From positions 1 to 13,452 of the forward strand of contig CACZNY010000099.1 in NCBI GenBank assembly GCA_902782655.1: a stretch of 13,452 nucleotides of DNA, in the 5' to 3' direction. A program made the position numbers and the translations under genes. Below the pieces are notes generated by a model. It saw only the letters and a program-made list of their open reading frames with translations. It did no database searches and was not told the DNA's origin. The stretch comes from an uncultured Lachnospiraceae bacterium (lineage in GTDB: Bacteria > Bacillota > Clostridia > Lachnospirales > Lachnospiraceae). Positions 1-6,866 of the stretch are shown here, in pieces. Within the stretch, counting starts at the first letter, position 1. The number at the start of each line of letters is the position of its first letter.

Positions 1-573
1 ATGTGCTTTTTCTTTGCGCAGAAATATCATACATCAATGAAGTATGTGGGGGCCATAAGGAAGGAGCTTGGCTTCCGTACCGTATTCAATATACTGGGAC
101 CCCTTACCAATCCTGCTTCGCCAAAGATGCAGCTTCTGGGTGTCTATGATGAGTACCTTGTAGAGCCTCTGGCGCAGGTCCTTGTAAGTCTCGGTGTCAG
201 AAGAGGAATGGTTGTGTACGGCATGGACAAGCTTGATGAGATATCGCTTTCATCATCTACGAAGATATGTGAGATAAAGGACGGATGGTACAAAACCTTC
301 ATGATAAAGCCGGAGGACTTCGGTTTCATTACCTGCGACAAGTCTGATCTTACAGGAGGCACACCCGAAGAAAATGCGGCCATTGTGAGAGATATCCTGT
401 CGGGAAAAGCGGATGAAAAGAGGAATGCCGCTGTGATGAATGCGGGAGCAGCCCTTTATATAGCCGGTAAGGCCGAGGATCTTACGGGAGGGGTACGTCT
501 TGCGGAGAAGATAATAGATACCGGAAAAGCGGCTGAGACACTGGAAAAGATAATAGAGGTAAGCAACAGGTGA
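1..573 (+). CDS. trpD: Anthranilate phosphoribosyltransferase, C-terminal part (5' end outside window)
   Basis: This enzyme transfers phosphoribosyl from PRPP to anthranilate, the second step of the tryptophan branch, in the cytoplasm. The 190 visible residues are the C-terminal part of a family that is usually about 335-345 residues long, so roughly 150 N-terminal residues lie upstream. The ATG at position 1 is an internal methionine: the residues from it match the middle of TrpD, where the family has a conserved FAxxYHxxMK segment. Visible hallmarks are Arg20 followed by the [14 protein letters not shown] block (residues 26-39) and the Mg-PRPP acidic pair Asp79-Glu80 in a GMDKLDE segment, with a Tyr where many homologues have His just before the glycine. 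The stop codon TGA overlaps the trpC ATG by one base, which points to translational coupling. Family identity is secure; the true start is not visible. Confidence 0.97.
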   Translation: MCFFFAQKYHTSMKYVGAIRKELGFRTVFNILGPLTNPASPKMQLLGVYDEYLVEPLAQVLVSLGVRRGMVVYGMDKLDEISLSSSTKICEIKDGWYKTFMIKPEDFGFITCDKSDLTGGTPEENAAIVRDILSGKADEKRNAAVMNAGAALYIAGKAEDLTGGVRLAEKIIDTGKAAETLEKIIEVSNR

Positions 574-1370
574 TGGGACATGAGGAGACCATACTGGACC
601 GGCTTGCTGCCCATGCAAGGGAAAGGGTTGAAAGGGCAGAAAGCGTTGTTCCGAAAAAGGAGATGGAAGAAAGGGCGGAGGCGATGCCCGCAGGTGATTT
701 CGCCTTCGAGAAGGCTCTGAAGAAGGAGGGGATCTCTTTTATCTGCGAGTGCAAGAAGGCATCGCCCTCCAAGGGTCTTATATCTCCCGATTATCCTTAT
801 ACCGAGATAGCAGGGGAGTATGAGAGGGCGCAAGCTGACTGCATCTCAGTGCTTACCGAGCCAAAGTGGTTTATGGGGAGCGCCTCCCATCTTGAGGAGA
901 TCGCAGCAGCGGTCTCCATACCCTGCATAAGGAAGGATTTCACGGTCGATGAGTATATGATATATGAGGCTAAGCTTCTGGGGGCAGAGGCTGTGCTTCT
1001 TATCTGCGCGATTTTGTCAAAGGAAGAGATAAGCCGTTATATAGGCATCTGTGACAGGCTGGGGATCTCAGCCCTGGTTGAAGCCCATGATGAGGCGGAG
1101 GTCATATCAGCCCTTGATGCCGGAGCCAGGATAATAGGCGTAAATAACAGAAACCTTAAGGATTTTTCCGTAGATACGGGTAACAGCAGAAGGCTCAGGG
1201 AGCTTATCCCTCCGGAAGTGGTATTCGTATCCGAAAGCGGGGTAAAGGGCAGGGAGGATGTGGCTTTGCTCGAGGAGGCCGGAGTGGATGCAGTGCTTGT
1301 AGGTGAGACCCTTATGAGGGCTTCCGATAAGGCGGCAAAGCTCAGGGAGCTTAAGGGGATAAGAGGATGA
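573..1370 (+). CDS. trpC: Indole-3-glycerol-phosphate synthase
   Basis: TrpC closes the ring of carboxyphenylamino-deoxyribulose phosphate with loss of CO2 to give indole-3-glycerol phosphate. The 265-residue protein is a full-length single-domain TIM barrel, not the TrpC-TrpF fusion seen in enterobacteria. The catalytic motif ECKKASPSKG begins at Glu59, with the substrate-binding Lys at 61. The RKDF motif gives the general-acid Lys at about residue 121, and LVEAHDE near residues 166-172 carries the catalytic Glu. The phosphate-binding elements GVNNRNL and SESGV follow. The start is ambiguous: GTG at 570 and ATG at 573 are adjacent in frame. I chose the ATG, which overlaps the trpD stop as TGATG; an AGAGGT ribosome site lies at 555-560. 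The 3' end overlaps trpF by four bases (ATGA). Confidence 0.97.
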   Translation: MGHEETILDRLAAHARERVERAESVVPKKEMEERAEAMPAGDFAFEKALKKEGISFICECKKASPSKGLISPDYPYTEIAGEYERAQADCISVLTEPKWFMGSASHLEEIAAAVSIPCIRKDFTVDEYMIYEAKLLGAEAVLLICAILSKEEISRYIGICDRLGISALVEAHDEAEVISALDAGARIIGVNNRNLKDFSVDTGNSRRLRELIPPEVVFVSESGVKGREDVALLEEAGVDAVLVGETLMRASDKAAKLRELKGIRG

Positions 1371-1978
1371 CAAGGATAAAGCTCTGCGGACTTACGAGGA
1401 AAGAGGATATCCTTACAGCCAATGAGCTGATGCCTGATCATATCGGGTTCGTGCTCTGGGAAAAAAGCAGGAGATACGTAAGATTTGAGAAAGCGAAGGA
1501 GCTTAAGGAGCTGCTTGATCCCGGGATAAGCGCAGTCGGGGTTTTCGTTGATGAGGATATAGAAAGAGTGGCAGAGTATCTTAATGAGGGCATCATAGAC
1601 GCGGCCCAGCTTCACGGCAGTGAGGATGATGACTACATCAGAAGGCTTCAGCATGAAACGGGAAGGCCTGTGATCAAGGCCTTCAGGATCTCGGCCCCGG
1701 AAGACAGCAGGGCTTTTTTTTCCTGCCCGGCTGAGCTTCTGCTGCTGGATTCCGGAGCCGGAGGCGGGACTTTGCTTGACAGGAAGCTTCTTGCCGGTAT
1801 CGAAAGGCCTTATTTCCTTGCTGGAGGTCTTTCGGCGGATAATGTAGAAGAAGCTATGGCAGAGCTTCATCCCTACGGGGTGGATGTAAGCTCCGGCATA
1901 GAGACGGACGGAGCAAAGGATCATGACAAGATGAGACGCTTTGTTGAATGCGTGAGGAGGTTTGAGAGGAGTGAGTGA
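1367..1978 (+). CDS. trpF: Phosphoribosylanthranilate isomerase
   Basis: TrpF carries out the Amadori rearrangement of phosphoribosylanthranilate, supplying the TrpC substrate. The 203-residue length is normal for the stand-alone enzyme. The catalytic cysteine is Cys7 in KLCGLTR and the general-acid Asp is Asp128 in [11 protein letters not shown]. The phosphate site is formed by GGL (about residues 152-154) and the VDVSSGIE segment near the C terminus. The ATG lies inside the ATGA overlap with the trpC stop, a classic coupled start. A run of eight T (1714-1721) sits within the coding sequence in an otherwise GC-balanced gene. The gene end carries the purine-rich ribosome site used by trpB. 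Confidence 0.97.
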   Translation: MTRIKLCGLTRKEDILTANELMPDHIGFVLWEKSRRYVRFEKAKELKELLDPGISAVGVFVDEDIERVAEYLNEGIIDAAQLHGSEDDDYIRRLQHETGRPVIKAFRISAPEDSRAFFSCPAELLLLDSGAGGGTLLDRKLLAGIERPYFLAGGLSADNVEEAMAELHPYGVDVSSGIETDGAKDHDKMRRFVECVRRFERSE

Positions 1979-1979
1979 A

Positions 1980-3170
1980 ATGGCAGACAGGAGGGGGCGG
2001 TTCGGAGAACACGGCGGACAGTATATACCGGAGACTTTGATGAACGCCGTGATAGAGCTTGAAAAAGCCTATGATTCCTTTAAGGCTGATCAGGAGTTTA
2101 ACCGTGAGCTTACAGAGCTTTTTAATGAATATGCAGGAAGGCCTTCAAGGCTTTATCATGCAAAGAAAATGACAGAGGATCTGGGAGGGGCAAAGATCTA
2201 TCTTAAGAGGGAGGATCTGAACCATACCGGATCCCACAAGATAAATAACGTGCTGGGGCAGGCTCTTCTTGCAAAGAAGATGGGAAAGACAAGGCTCATC
2301 GCGGAGACGGGAGCGGGCCAGCACGGTGTGGCGACCGCTACGGCCGCCGCTCTCATGGGTATGGAGTGTGTGGTATTCATGGGAGAGGAGGATACGAAAA
2401 GACAGGCTCTGAATGTTTACAGGATGCGGCTTCTGGGAGCGGAGGTCATACCTGTAAAGACGGGTACGGCGACCTTAAAGGATGCCGTGTCGGAGGCAAT
2501 GAGGGAGTGGACCTCGAGGATAAGCGATACTCATTACTGCCTGGGCTCGGTGATGGGACCCCATCCCTTCCCTACCATAGTGAGAGACTTTCAGTCCGTG
2601 ATATCGAGAGAGATAAAAAGCCAGATGCTTGAAAAGGAGGGGAGGCTTCCCGATGCAGTGATAGCCTGTGTGGGAGGAGGCTCGAATTCAATAGGGAGCT
2701 TCTATCATTTCATAGAGGATAAGGAGGTGCGCCTTATAGGCTGTGAGGCAGCGGGAAGAGGCGTGGATACTCCCGATACGGCAGCTACCATTGCCACGGG
2801 ACGGCTTGGGATCTTCCATGGCATGAAATCCTATTTCTGTCAGGATGAATACGGCCAGATAGCGCCGGTGTATTCCATATCGGCAGGTCTTGATTATCCG
2901 GGGATCGGTCCGGAGCATGCATATCTTCATGATACAGGCAGGGCGGAATATGTGCCGGTGACGGATGAGGAGGCGGTATGCGCCTTTGAGTATCTTTCAA
3001 GGACAGAGGGGATCATCCCTGCCATAGAGTCTGCCCATGCAGTGTCCCATGCCATGAAGCTTGCAGGGGAGATGGACAGGGACAGGATCATTGTCGTCAC
3101 CATATCGGGAAGAGGCGATAAGGACTGCGCGGCCATAGCGCGATACAGGGGGGAGGATATCAGTGAGTAG
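1980..3170 (+). CDS. trpB: Tryptophan synthase beta chain
   Basis: TrpB is the PLP enzyme that joins indole and serine to make tryptophan, as the beta chain of the alpha2-beta2 complex with TrpA. The protein is 396 residues, the usual length. With the start at 1980, the PLP lysine in [10 protein letters not shown] is Lys87 and the catalytic Glu in ETGAGQHG is Glu109. These are exactly the numbers of the well-studied Salmonella enzyme, and they support this start. The PLP-phosphate loop [10 protein letters not shown] is intact, and the C-terminal SGRGDKD motif near the cofactor is present. GTG at 1971 and TTG at 1962 are in-frame alternatives that would add three or six residues. GAGGAGG (1954-1960) and AGAGGA (1965-1970) provide ribosome sites. 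The start lies one base past the trpF stop. Confidence 0.97.
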   Translation: MADRRGRFGEHGGQYIPETLMNAVIELEKAYDSFKADQEFNRELTELFNEYAGRPSRLYHAKKMTEDLGGAKIYLKREDLNHTGSHKINNVLGQALLAKKMGKTRLIAETGAGQHGVATATAAALMGMECVVFMGEEDTKRQALNVYRMRLLGAEVIPVKTGTATLKDAVSEAMREWTSRISDTHYCLGSVMGPHPFPTIVRDFQSVISREIKSQMLEKEGRLPDAVIACVGGGSNSIGSFYHFIEDKEVRLIGCEAAGRGVDTPDTAATIATGRLGIFHGMKSYFCQDEYGQIAPVYSISAGLDYPGIGPEHAYLHDTGRAEYVPVTDEEAVCAFEYLSRTEGIIPAIESAHAVSHAMKLAGEMDRDRIIVVTISGRGDKDCAAIARYRGEDISE

Positions 3171-3939
3171 GCTAAGCAAAGCATTTGAAGGAGGGAAGGC
3201 CTTTATTCCCTTTATTACCTGCGGTGATCCGGACCTTGAGACGACGGAAAGTACAGTGCTTGAGGCGGCAAAAAACGGAGCCGATCTTATAGAGCTTGGC
3301 ATCCCTTTCTCGGATCCTACTGCGGAGGGCCCCGTGATACAGGCTGCGAATGAGAGAGCCTTAAAGGGCGGGGTTACGACGGATAAGGTATTTGATCTCG
3401 TAAGAAGACTGAGGGAGCGGACGGATATACCCCTGGTCTTTATGACCTATGCCAATGTCGTGTATTCATATGATGCGGAGAGATTCATGGCAGCCTGCCA
3501 TGAGACCGGGATCGACGGTCTGATACTGCCGGATCTTCCTTTTGAGGAGAAGGGGGAGTTTCTTCCCGTATGCAGGAAATACGGGGTGGAGCTTATCTCC
3601 CTTATCGCTCCGACCTCAGAAGGCAGGATAGCGATGATAGCGCGAGAGGCTTCGGGCTTCCTCTATATCGTATCAAGCCTCGGGGTGACGGGAGTAAGGA
3701 GTGAGATAACCACGGATCTTGCCTCGATAGTAAAGATCGTAAGGGAGAATACGGACATACCCTGCGCCATAGGCTTCGGCATATCAAGGCCGGAGCAGGC
3801 CGAAAGGATGGCAGCGATATCGGACGGAGCCATAGTAGGCTCTGCCATAATAAAGCTCCTTGCAGAGTACGGCAGAGAGGCCCCGTCTCATGTGGGAGAG
3901 TATGTAAAGCAGATGAAGGAGGCCGTAAGCAGGGCTTAG
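3163..3939 (+). CDS. trpA: Tryptophan synthase alpha chain
   Basis: TrpA cleaves indole-3-glycerol phosphate to indole and glyceraldehyde 3-phosphate and channels indole to TrpB. The 258-residue TIM barrel is a normal length. The catalytic Glu is Glu44 in [12 protein letters not shown], equivalent to Glu49 of the enteric enzyme. The position equivalent to the second catalytic acid, enteric Asp60, is Glu55 here (TAEGPVIQ instead of ADGP). The GVTGVRSE and GFGIS elements form the phosphate site. The start is GTG at 3163, overlapping trpB by eight bases, with a strong GGGGGAGG ribosome site at 3147-3155. No downstream in-frame ATG lies near the conserved N terminus, so the GTG start is well supported. 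This is the last gene of the operon; the next terminator is at 4042-4073. Confidence 0.96.
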   Translation: MSRLSKAFEGGKAFIPFITCGDPDLETTESTVLEAAKNGADLIELGIPFSDPTAEGPVIQAANERALKGGVTTDKVFDLVRRLRERTDIPLVFMTYANVVYSYDAERFMAACHETGIDGLILPDLPFEEKGEFLPVCRKYGVELISLIAPTSEGRIAMIAREASGFLYIVSSLGVTGVRSEITTDLASIVKIVRENTDIPCAIGFGISRPEQAERMAAISDGAIVGSAIIKLLAEYGREAPSHVGEYVKQMKEAVSRA

Positions 3940-3990
3940 CGTCAAAGCACAGGCCATCCGGATAACGTTACGAAAATGCCCCGGATCGGC

Positions 3991-4020
3991 TTGACAATGG
4001 CCGGAGAGTGAGACTATACT
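3991..4020 (+). promoter_or_regulatory. Sigma-A type promoter for the pyrG-carAB unit
   Basis: A perfect -35 box TTGACA (3991-3996) is separated by 18 bases from TATACT (4015-4020), which matches the -10 consensus at five of six positions. Transcription would be expected to begin near 4027. It lies in the gap after trpA and points at pyrG. I see no other good promoter between the downstream terminator and pyrG. Assignment rests on consensus match only. Confidence 0.75.
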
Positions 4021-4041
4021 AACCTCATATTTTAGATCTGC

Positions 4042-4073
4042 AAAGGCGCAGCCGTAATGGCTGCGCCTTTTTT
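4042..4073 (+). terminator. Intrinsic terminator, end of trp operon and candidate pyrG attenuator
   Basis: A perfect 12-bp stem (4042-4053 paired with 4059-4070) encloses a five-base loop GTAAT. The core is GC-rich (GGCGCAGCC), and a run of six T (4068-4073) ends the structure, giving an ideal Rho-independent terminator. It terminates readthrough from trpA. It also falls roughly 15-45 bases into the transcript from the promoter at 3991-4020, so it should stop most pyrG transcripts unless relieved. The terminator itself is very likely; the attenuation role is inferred. Confidence 0.9.
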
Positions 4074-4087
4074 ACAGCCAACGCGGC

Positions 4088-4120
4088 AATCGAGCAGAGA
4101 TGTTTTTCCTCTGCTCGATT
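4088..4120 (+). promoter_or_regulatory. Second hairpin in the pyrG leader
   Basis: A perfect 12-bp inverted repeat pairs 4088-4099 with 4109-4120 (AATCGAGCAGAG and its complement) around a nine-base T-rich loop. The tract after it, TTTATT, is too poor in T for a convincing terminator. The right arm ends four bases before the pyrG ribosome binding site (4125-4130), so the hairpin leaves the site exposed. It could be a weak terminator, an mRNA-stabilising 5' structure or part of an attenuation switch. The structure is evident; its function is unknown. Confidence 0.7.
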
Positions 4121-4124
4121 TATT

Positions 4125-4130
4125 GGAGGG
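4125..4130 (+). promoter_or_regulatory. Ribosome binding site that fixes the pyrG start
   Basis: GGAGGG lies four bases before the ATG at 4135 and selects that start. An in-frame ATG further upstream at 4057 would add 26 residues. That ATG sits in the loop of the terminator hairpin and lacks its own ribosome site. Confidence 0.85.
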
Positions 4131-4134
4131 AGCC

Positions 4135-5760
4135 ATGTGTGTGAAATACGTATTTGTTACAGGAGGTGTGGTTTCGGGGCTTGGAAAAGGGATCACCGCA
4201 GCATCCCTTGGGAGACTCATGAAGGCCAGAGGCTACAGGGTCACCATGCAGAAATTCGATCCTTATATCAATATCGATCCCGGTACAATGAACCCCACCC
4301 AGCACGGAGAGGTCTTTGTCACGGATGACGGTACGGAGACTGATCTTGATCTGGGCCATTACGAGCGCTTCATTGACGAAAGTCTGAATTTTAATTCCAA
4401 TGTCACTACGGGCAAGATATACTGGTCGGTCTTAAATAAAGAGCGGCGCGGCGACTATGGCGGAGGCACTGTGCAGGTGATACCTCATATCACCAATGAG
4501 ATCAAGGGCAGATTCTACCGCAATACCACGGATGATGAGATCCATATAGCAATAATCGAGATCGGAGGTACCGTTGGTGATATAGAAAGCCAGCCCTTCC
4601 TGGAGGCCATAAGGCAGTTTCAGAATGAGGTCGGGCCGGGTAATGCCATACTGATCCATGTGACCCTTATCCCCTATCTCAAGGCTTCCCAGGAGATGAA
4701 GACCAAGCCTACCCAGGCCTCCGTGAGGGAGCTTCAGGGACTGGGGCTTCATGCGGATATGATAGTATGCCGCTCGGAATATCCTCTGGACGATAATACA
4801 AGGGATAAGATAGCTCTTTTCTGCAATGTGTCGAGGGAACGTGTCTTCAATAACCTCGACCAGGAATATCTCTATGAAGTGCCTGTAGTCCTTGAGGAAG
4901 AGAATCTTGCGAAAGAGGTCTGCAGGGCGCTTGATATCGAAAACAGGGAGCCGGAGCTTAAAGACTGGAATGAGATGCTCAAAAAGCTGAAAAATCCCAC
5001 AAAGCATGTGACCATAGCGCTCTGCGGCAAGTATACGGCTTTGCATGATGCCTATATCTCAGTGGTCGAAGCCTTAAAGCACGGGGGCATAGAAAATCAG
5101 GCTGTGGTCGATATCAAATGGATAGATTCCGAGCAGGTGAATGAAAGCAATGCATCCGAGGTCCTGGGGGACGCGGACGGTCTTATTGTCCCGGGAGGCT
5201 TCGGTGACAGAGGCATAGAGGGGATGATCTATGCCATAAGATATGCAAGGGAGAGCGGGCTTCCTTATCTCGGGATCTGTCTCGGCATGCAGATGGCCAT
5301 AGTGGAATATGCGAGGGATATCTGCGGACTGAAGGATGCGCATTCCATAGAGCTTGAGCCGGACACAGAGGATCCGGTGATAGCCCTGATGCCTGATCAG
5401 CAGGGAGTCACCGATATAGGCGGCACACTTCGGCTCGGCTCCTATCCCTGTGTGCTGGCAGAGGACTCAAAGGCATTCAGGCTTTACGGCAAGACCGTGA
5501 TCAATGAAAGACACCGCCACAGATACGAGGTAAATAATGATTACCGTGAGATGCTTAAGGCAAAGGGGATGAAGTTTTCCGGAACCTCCCCTGACGGACA
5601 TATAGTGGAGATGTGCGAGCTCCCTGACCATCCCTTCTTTATAGGGACTCAGGCGCATCCGGAGTTCAAGAGCCGGCCCATTAAGCCGCATCCGCTCTTT
5701 TGCGGACTGGTAGCTGCGGCGGCCAAAAGGAAAACCGGACAGAGCCTTTACAGGGAATAA
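4135..5760 (+). CDS. pyrG: CTP synthase (glutamine-hydrolysing)
   Basis: PyrG aminates UTP to CTP using ATP and ammonia from glutamine, the last step of de novo CTP synthesis. The 541-residue protein is the usual length and has both domains. The N-terminal amidoligase half begins with the P-loop-like [13 protein letters not shown] and contains the conserved [16 protein letters not shown] and [11 protein letters not shown] blocks. The C-terminal class I glutamine amidotransferase half begins near residue 300. Its nucleophile is Cys382 in GICLGMQ, and its His508 and Glu510 lie in AHPEFKSRP. The start at 4135 is fixed by GGAGGG and gives the standard N terminus [11 protein letters not shown]. 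The gene follows a promoter-terminator leader that suggests attenuation. carA begins 17 bases after the stop with no terminator between, so the three genes are probably cotranscribed. Confidence 0.98.
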   Translation: MCVKYVFVTGGVVSGLGKGITAASLGRLMKARGYRVTMQKFDPYINIDPGTMNPTQHGEVFVTDDGTETDLDLGHYERFIDESLNFNSNVTTGKIYWSVLNKERRGDYGGGTVQVIPHITNEIKGRFYRNTTDDEIHIAIIEIGGTVGDIESQPFLEAIRQFQNEVGPGNAILIHVTLIPYLKASQEMKTKPTQASVRELQGLGLHADMIVCRSEYPLDDNTRDKIALFCNVSRERVFNNLDQEYLYEVPVVLEEENLAKEVCRALDIENREPELKDWNEMLKKLKNPTKHVTIALCGKYTALHDAYISVVEALKHGGIENQAVVDIKWIDSEQVNESNASEVLGDADGLIVPGGFGDRGIEGMIYAIRYARESGLPYLGICLGMQMAIVEYARDICGLKDAHSIELEPDTEDPVIALMPDQQGVTDIGGTLRLGSYPCVLAEDSKAFRLYGKTVINERHRHRYEVNNDYREMLKAKGMKFSGTSPDGHIVEMCELPDHPFFIGTQAHPEFKSRPIKPHPLFCGLVAAAAKRKTGQSLYRE

Positions 5761-5777
5761 TAAAAAAGAAAGCGGGC

Positions 5778-6863
5778 ATGATGATGAAAAATGCGGACAG
5801 AAAGCTGGTCTTTGAGGACGGGCAGGAATACTACGGCCGGGGCTTCGGCGGAAGCGGCGACAGGGTATGCGAGATAGTATTCAATACCTCCATGGCCGGA
5901 TATCAGGAGATACTCTCGGATCCCTCCTATACATATCAGGCGGTGGTCATGACCTATCCCCTGATAGGCAATTACGGCATGGCAAGGGATGATTATGAAT
6001 CGGCAAAGCCGTCAATGGGAGCCTTGATCGTGCGGGAGTACAATGATGAGCCCTCAAGCTTCAGGAGTGAGAAAACCCTGGGAGAGGTGATGGCTGAGTA
6101 TGATATCCCGGGGATCTCGGGGGTGGATACAAGAAAGCTTGGCCGCTTCATAAGGGATGAGGGAAGCAGAAAGGTTCTTATAACCCGCTCGGATACTCCG
6201 AAAGAGGAGGGCATGGCCTTACTTAAGGATACGGATATACCGAAGGATGCGGCATCTCTTGTCAGCACCAAAAGGATAAGGGAAGCGGTACCTGATTCCC
6301 CGGTACATCATGTGGCCGCCATAGACTGCGGGATGAAGGAGAATATAGTAAGGTCGCTTATGCAAAGAGGCTGCAGGGTGACCATAGTCCCCTATGATAC
6401 TTCGCCAGAGGTGATAAGGAGCCTTCAGCCGGACGGGATCCTTATCTCGAACGGTCCGGGAGATCCGGAGGATGTGCCGGAGACCATAGCCACAGTCAAA
6501 AGCCTTATCGGTTCATATCCCATATTCGGGATCTGCCTCGGACATCAGATCCTGTCACTTGCCTACGGGGCAAAGACATACAAGCTTAAATTCGGACACA
6601 GAGGGGGCAATCATCCCGTAAAGGATATCCGTACTCAAAGGATAGAGATCACCTCGCAGAATCATTCATATGCTGTCATATCTGACAGCATTAATGACAC
6701 CCCGCTTGAGATCACGCATATAAATCTTCTGGACGGTACAGTAGAGGGCGTATGCTGTGAAAAGGACAGGGCTTTTTCCGTACAGTACCATCCCGAGAGC
6801 GCTCCGGGTCCGCAGGATTCCGCCTTTCTTTTTGACAGATTCATAAGCTTAATGGAGGAATGA
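5778..6863 (+). CDS. carA: Carbamoyl-phosphate synthase small (glutaminase) subunit
   Basis: CarA hydrolyses glutamine and passes ammonia through a tunnel to CarB for carbamoyl phosphate, the precursor of both pyrimidines and arginine. The 361-residue length is slightly below the roughly 380 of the E. coli protein. The N-terminal CPSase small-chain domain shows the typical NTSMAGYQEILSDPSY and GVDTRKLGR motifs. The C-terminal class I glutaminase has Cys253 in FGICLGHQ and His338 and Glu340 in QYHPESAPGPQD. Three in-frame ATGs in tandem (5778, 5781, 5784) make the exact start uncertain, and the ribosome site is weak (AAGAAAG or AGCGGG). I chose the first; the third would be better placed for AGCGGG. 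Upstream in-frame codons back to 5700 overlap the end of pyrG and are not needed. The TGA precedes the carB ATG by three bases. Confidence 0.97.
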   Translation: MMMKNADRKLVFEDGQEYYGRGFGGSGDRVCEIVFNTSMAGYQEILSDPSYTYQAVVMTYPLIGNYGMARDDYESAKPSMGALIVREYNDEPSSFRSEKTLGEVMAEYDIPGISGVDTRKLGRFIRDEGSRKVLITRSDTPKEEGMALLKDTDIPKDAASLVSTKRIREAVPDSPVHHVAAIDCGMKENIVRSLMQRGCRVTIVPYDTSPEVIRSLQPDGILISNGPGDPEDVPETIATVKSLIGSYPIFGICLGHQILSLAYGAKTYKLKFGHRGGNHPVKDIRTQRIEITSQNHSYAVISDSINDTPLEITHINLLDGTVEGVCCEKDRAFSVQYHPESAPGPQDSAFLFDRFISLMEE

Positions 6864-6866
6864 GCC

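Noticed and set aside
1037..1924. Minus-strand open frame of 295 codons across trpC and trpF
   Set aside because: It lies wholly antisense to two well-supported enzymes, has no recognisable domain and is rich in Ser, Leu and Pro as expected of a shadow frame in this codon usage.
4021..4041. CTP-sensing GGGC start of the Bacillus type
   Set aside because: There is no GGG at or near the predicted transcription start, so the known reiterative-G mechanism is not supported as such.
4057..4134. Upstream in-frame extension of pyrG by 26 residues
   Set aside because: Its ATG lies in the loop of the terminator hairpin without a ribosome site. The ATG at 4135 has GGAGGG and gives the standard CTP synthase N terminus.
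3940..4134. T-box or other known riboswitch between trpA and pyrG
   Set aside because: There is no T-box sequence, and the region is too short for the specifier and antiterminator domains. The two hairpins explain most of it.
4432..5046. Minus-strand open frame of 204 codons opposite pyrG
   Set aside because: It is entirely inside a conserved gene on the other strand and has no recognisable protein features.
5700..5777. Upstream in-frame extension of carA into the end of pyrG
   Set aside because: The added residues do not resemble the CarA N terminus, and a normal start exists at the tandem ATGs 5778-5786.
5761..5777. PyrR-binding leader or separate promoter for carAB
   Set aside because: The 17-base gap is far too short for a PyrR attenuator and contains no promoter boxes. 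I saw no PyrR-type loop in the pyrG leader either.
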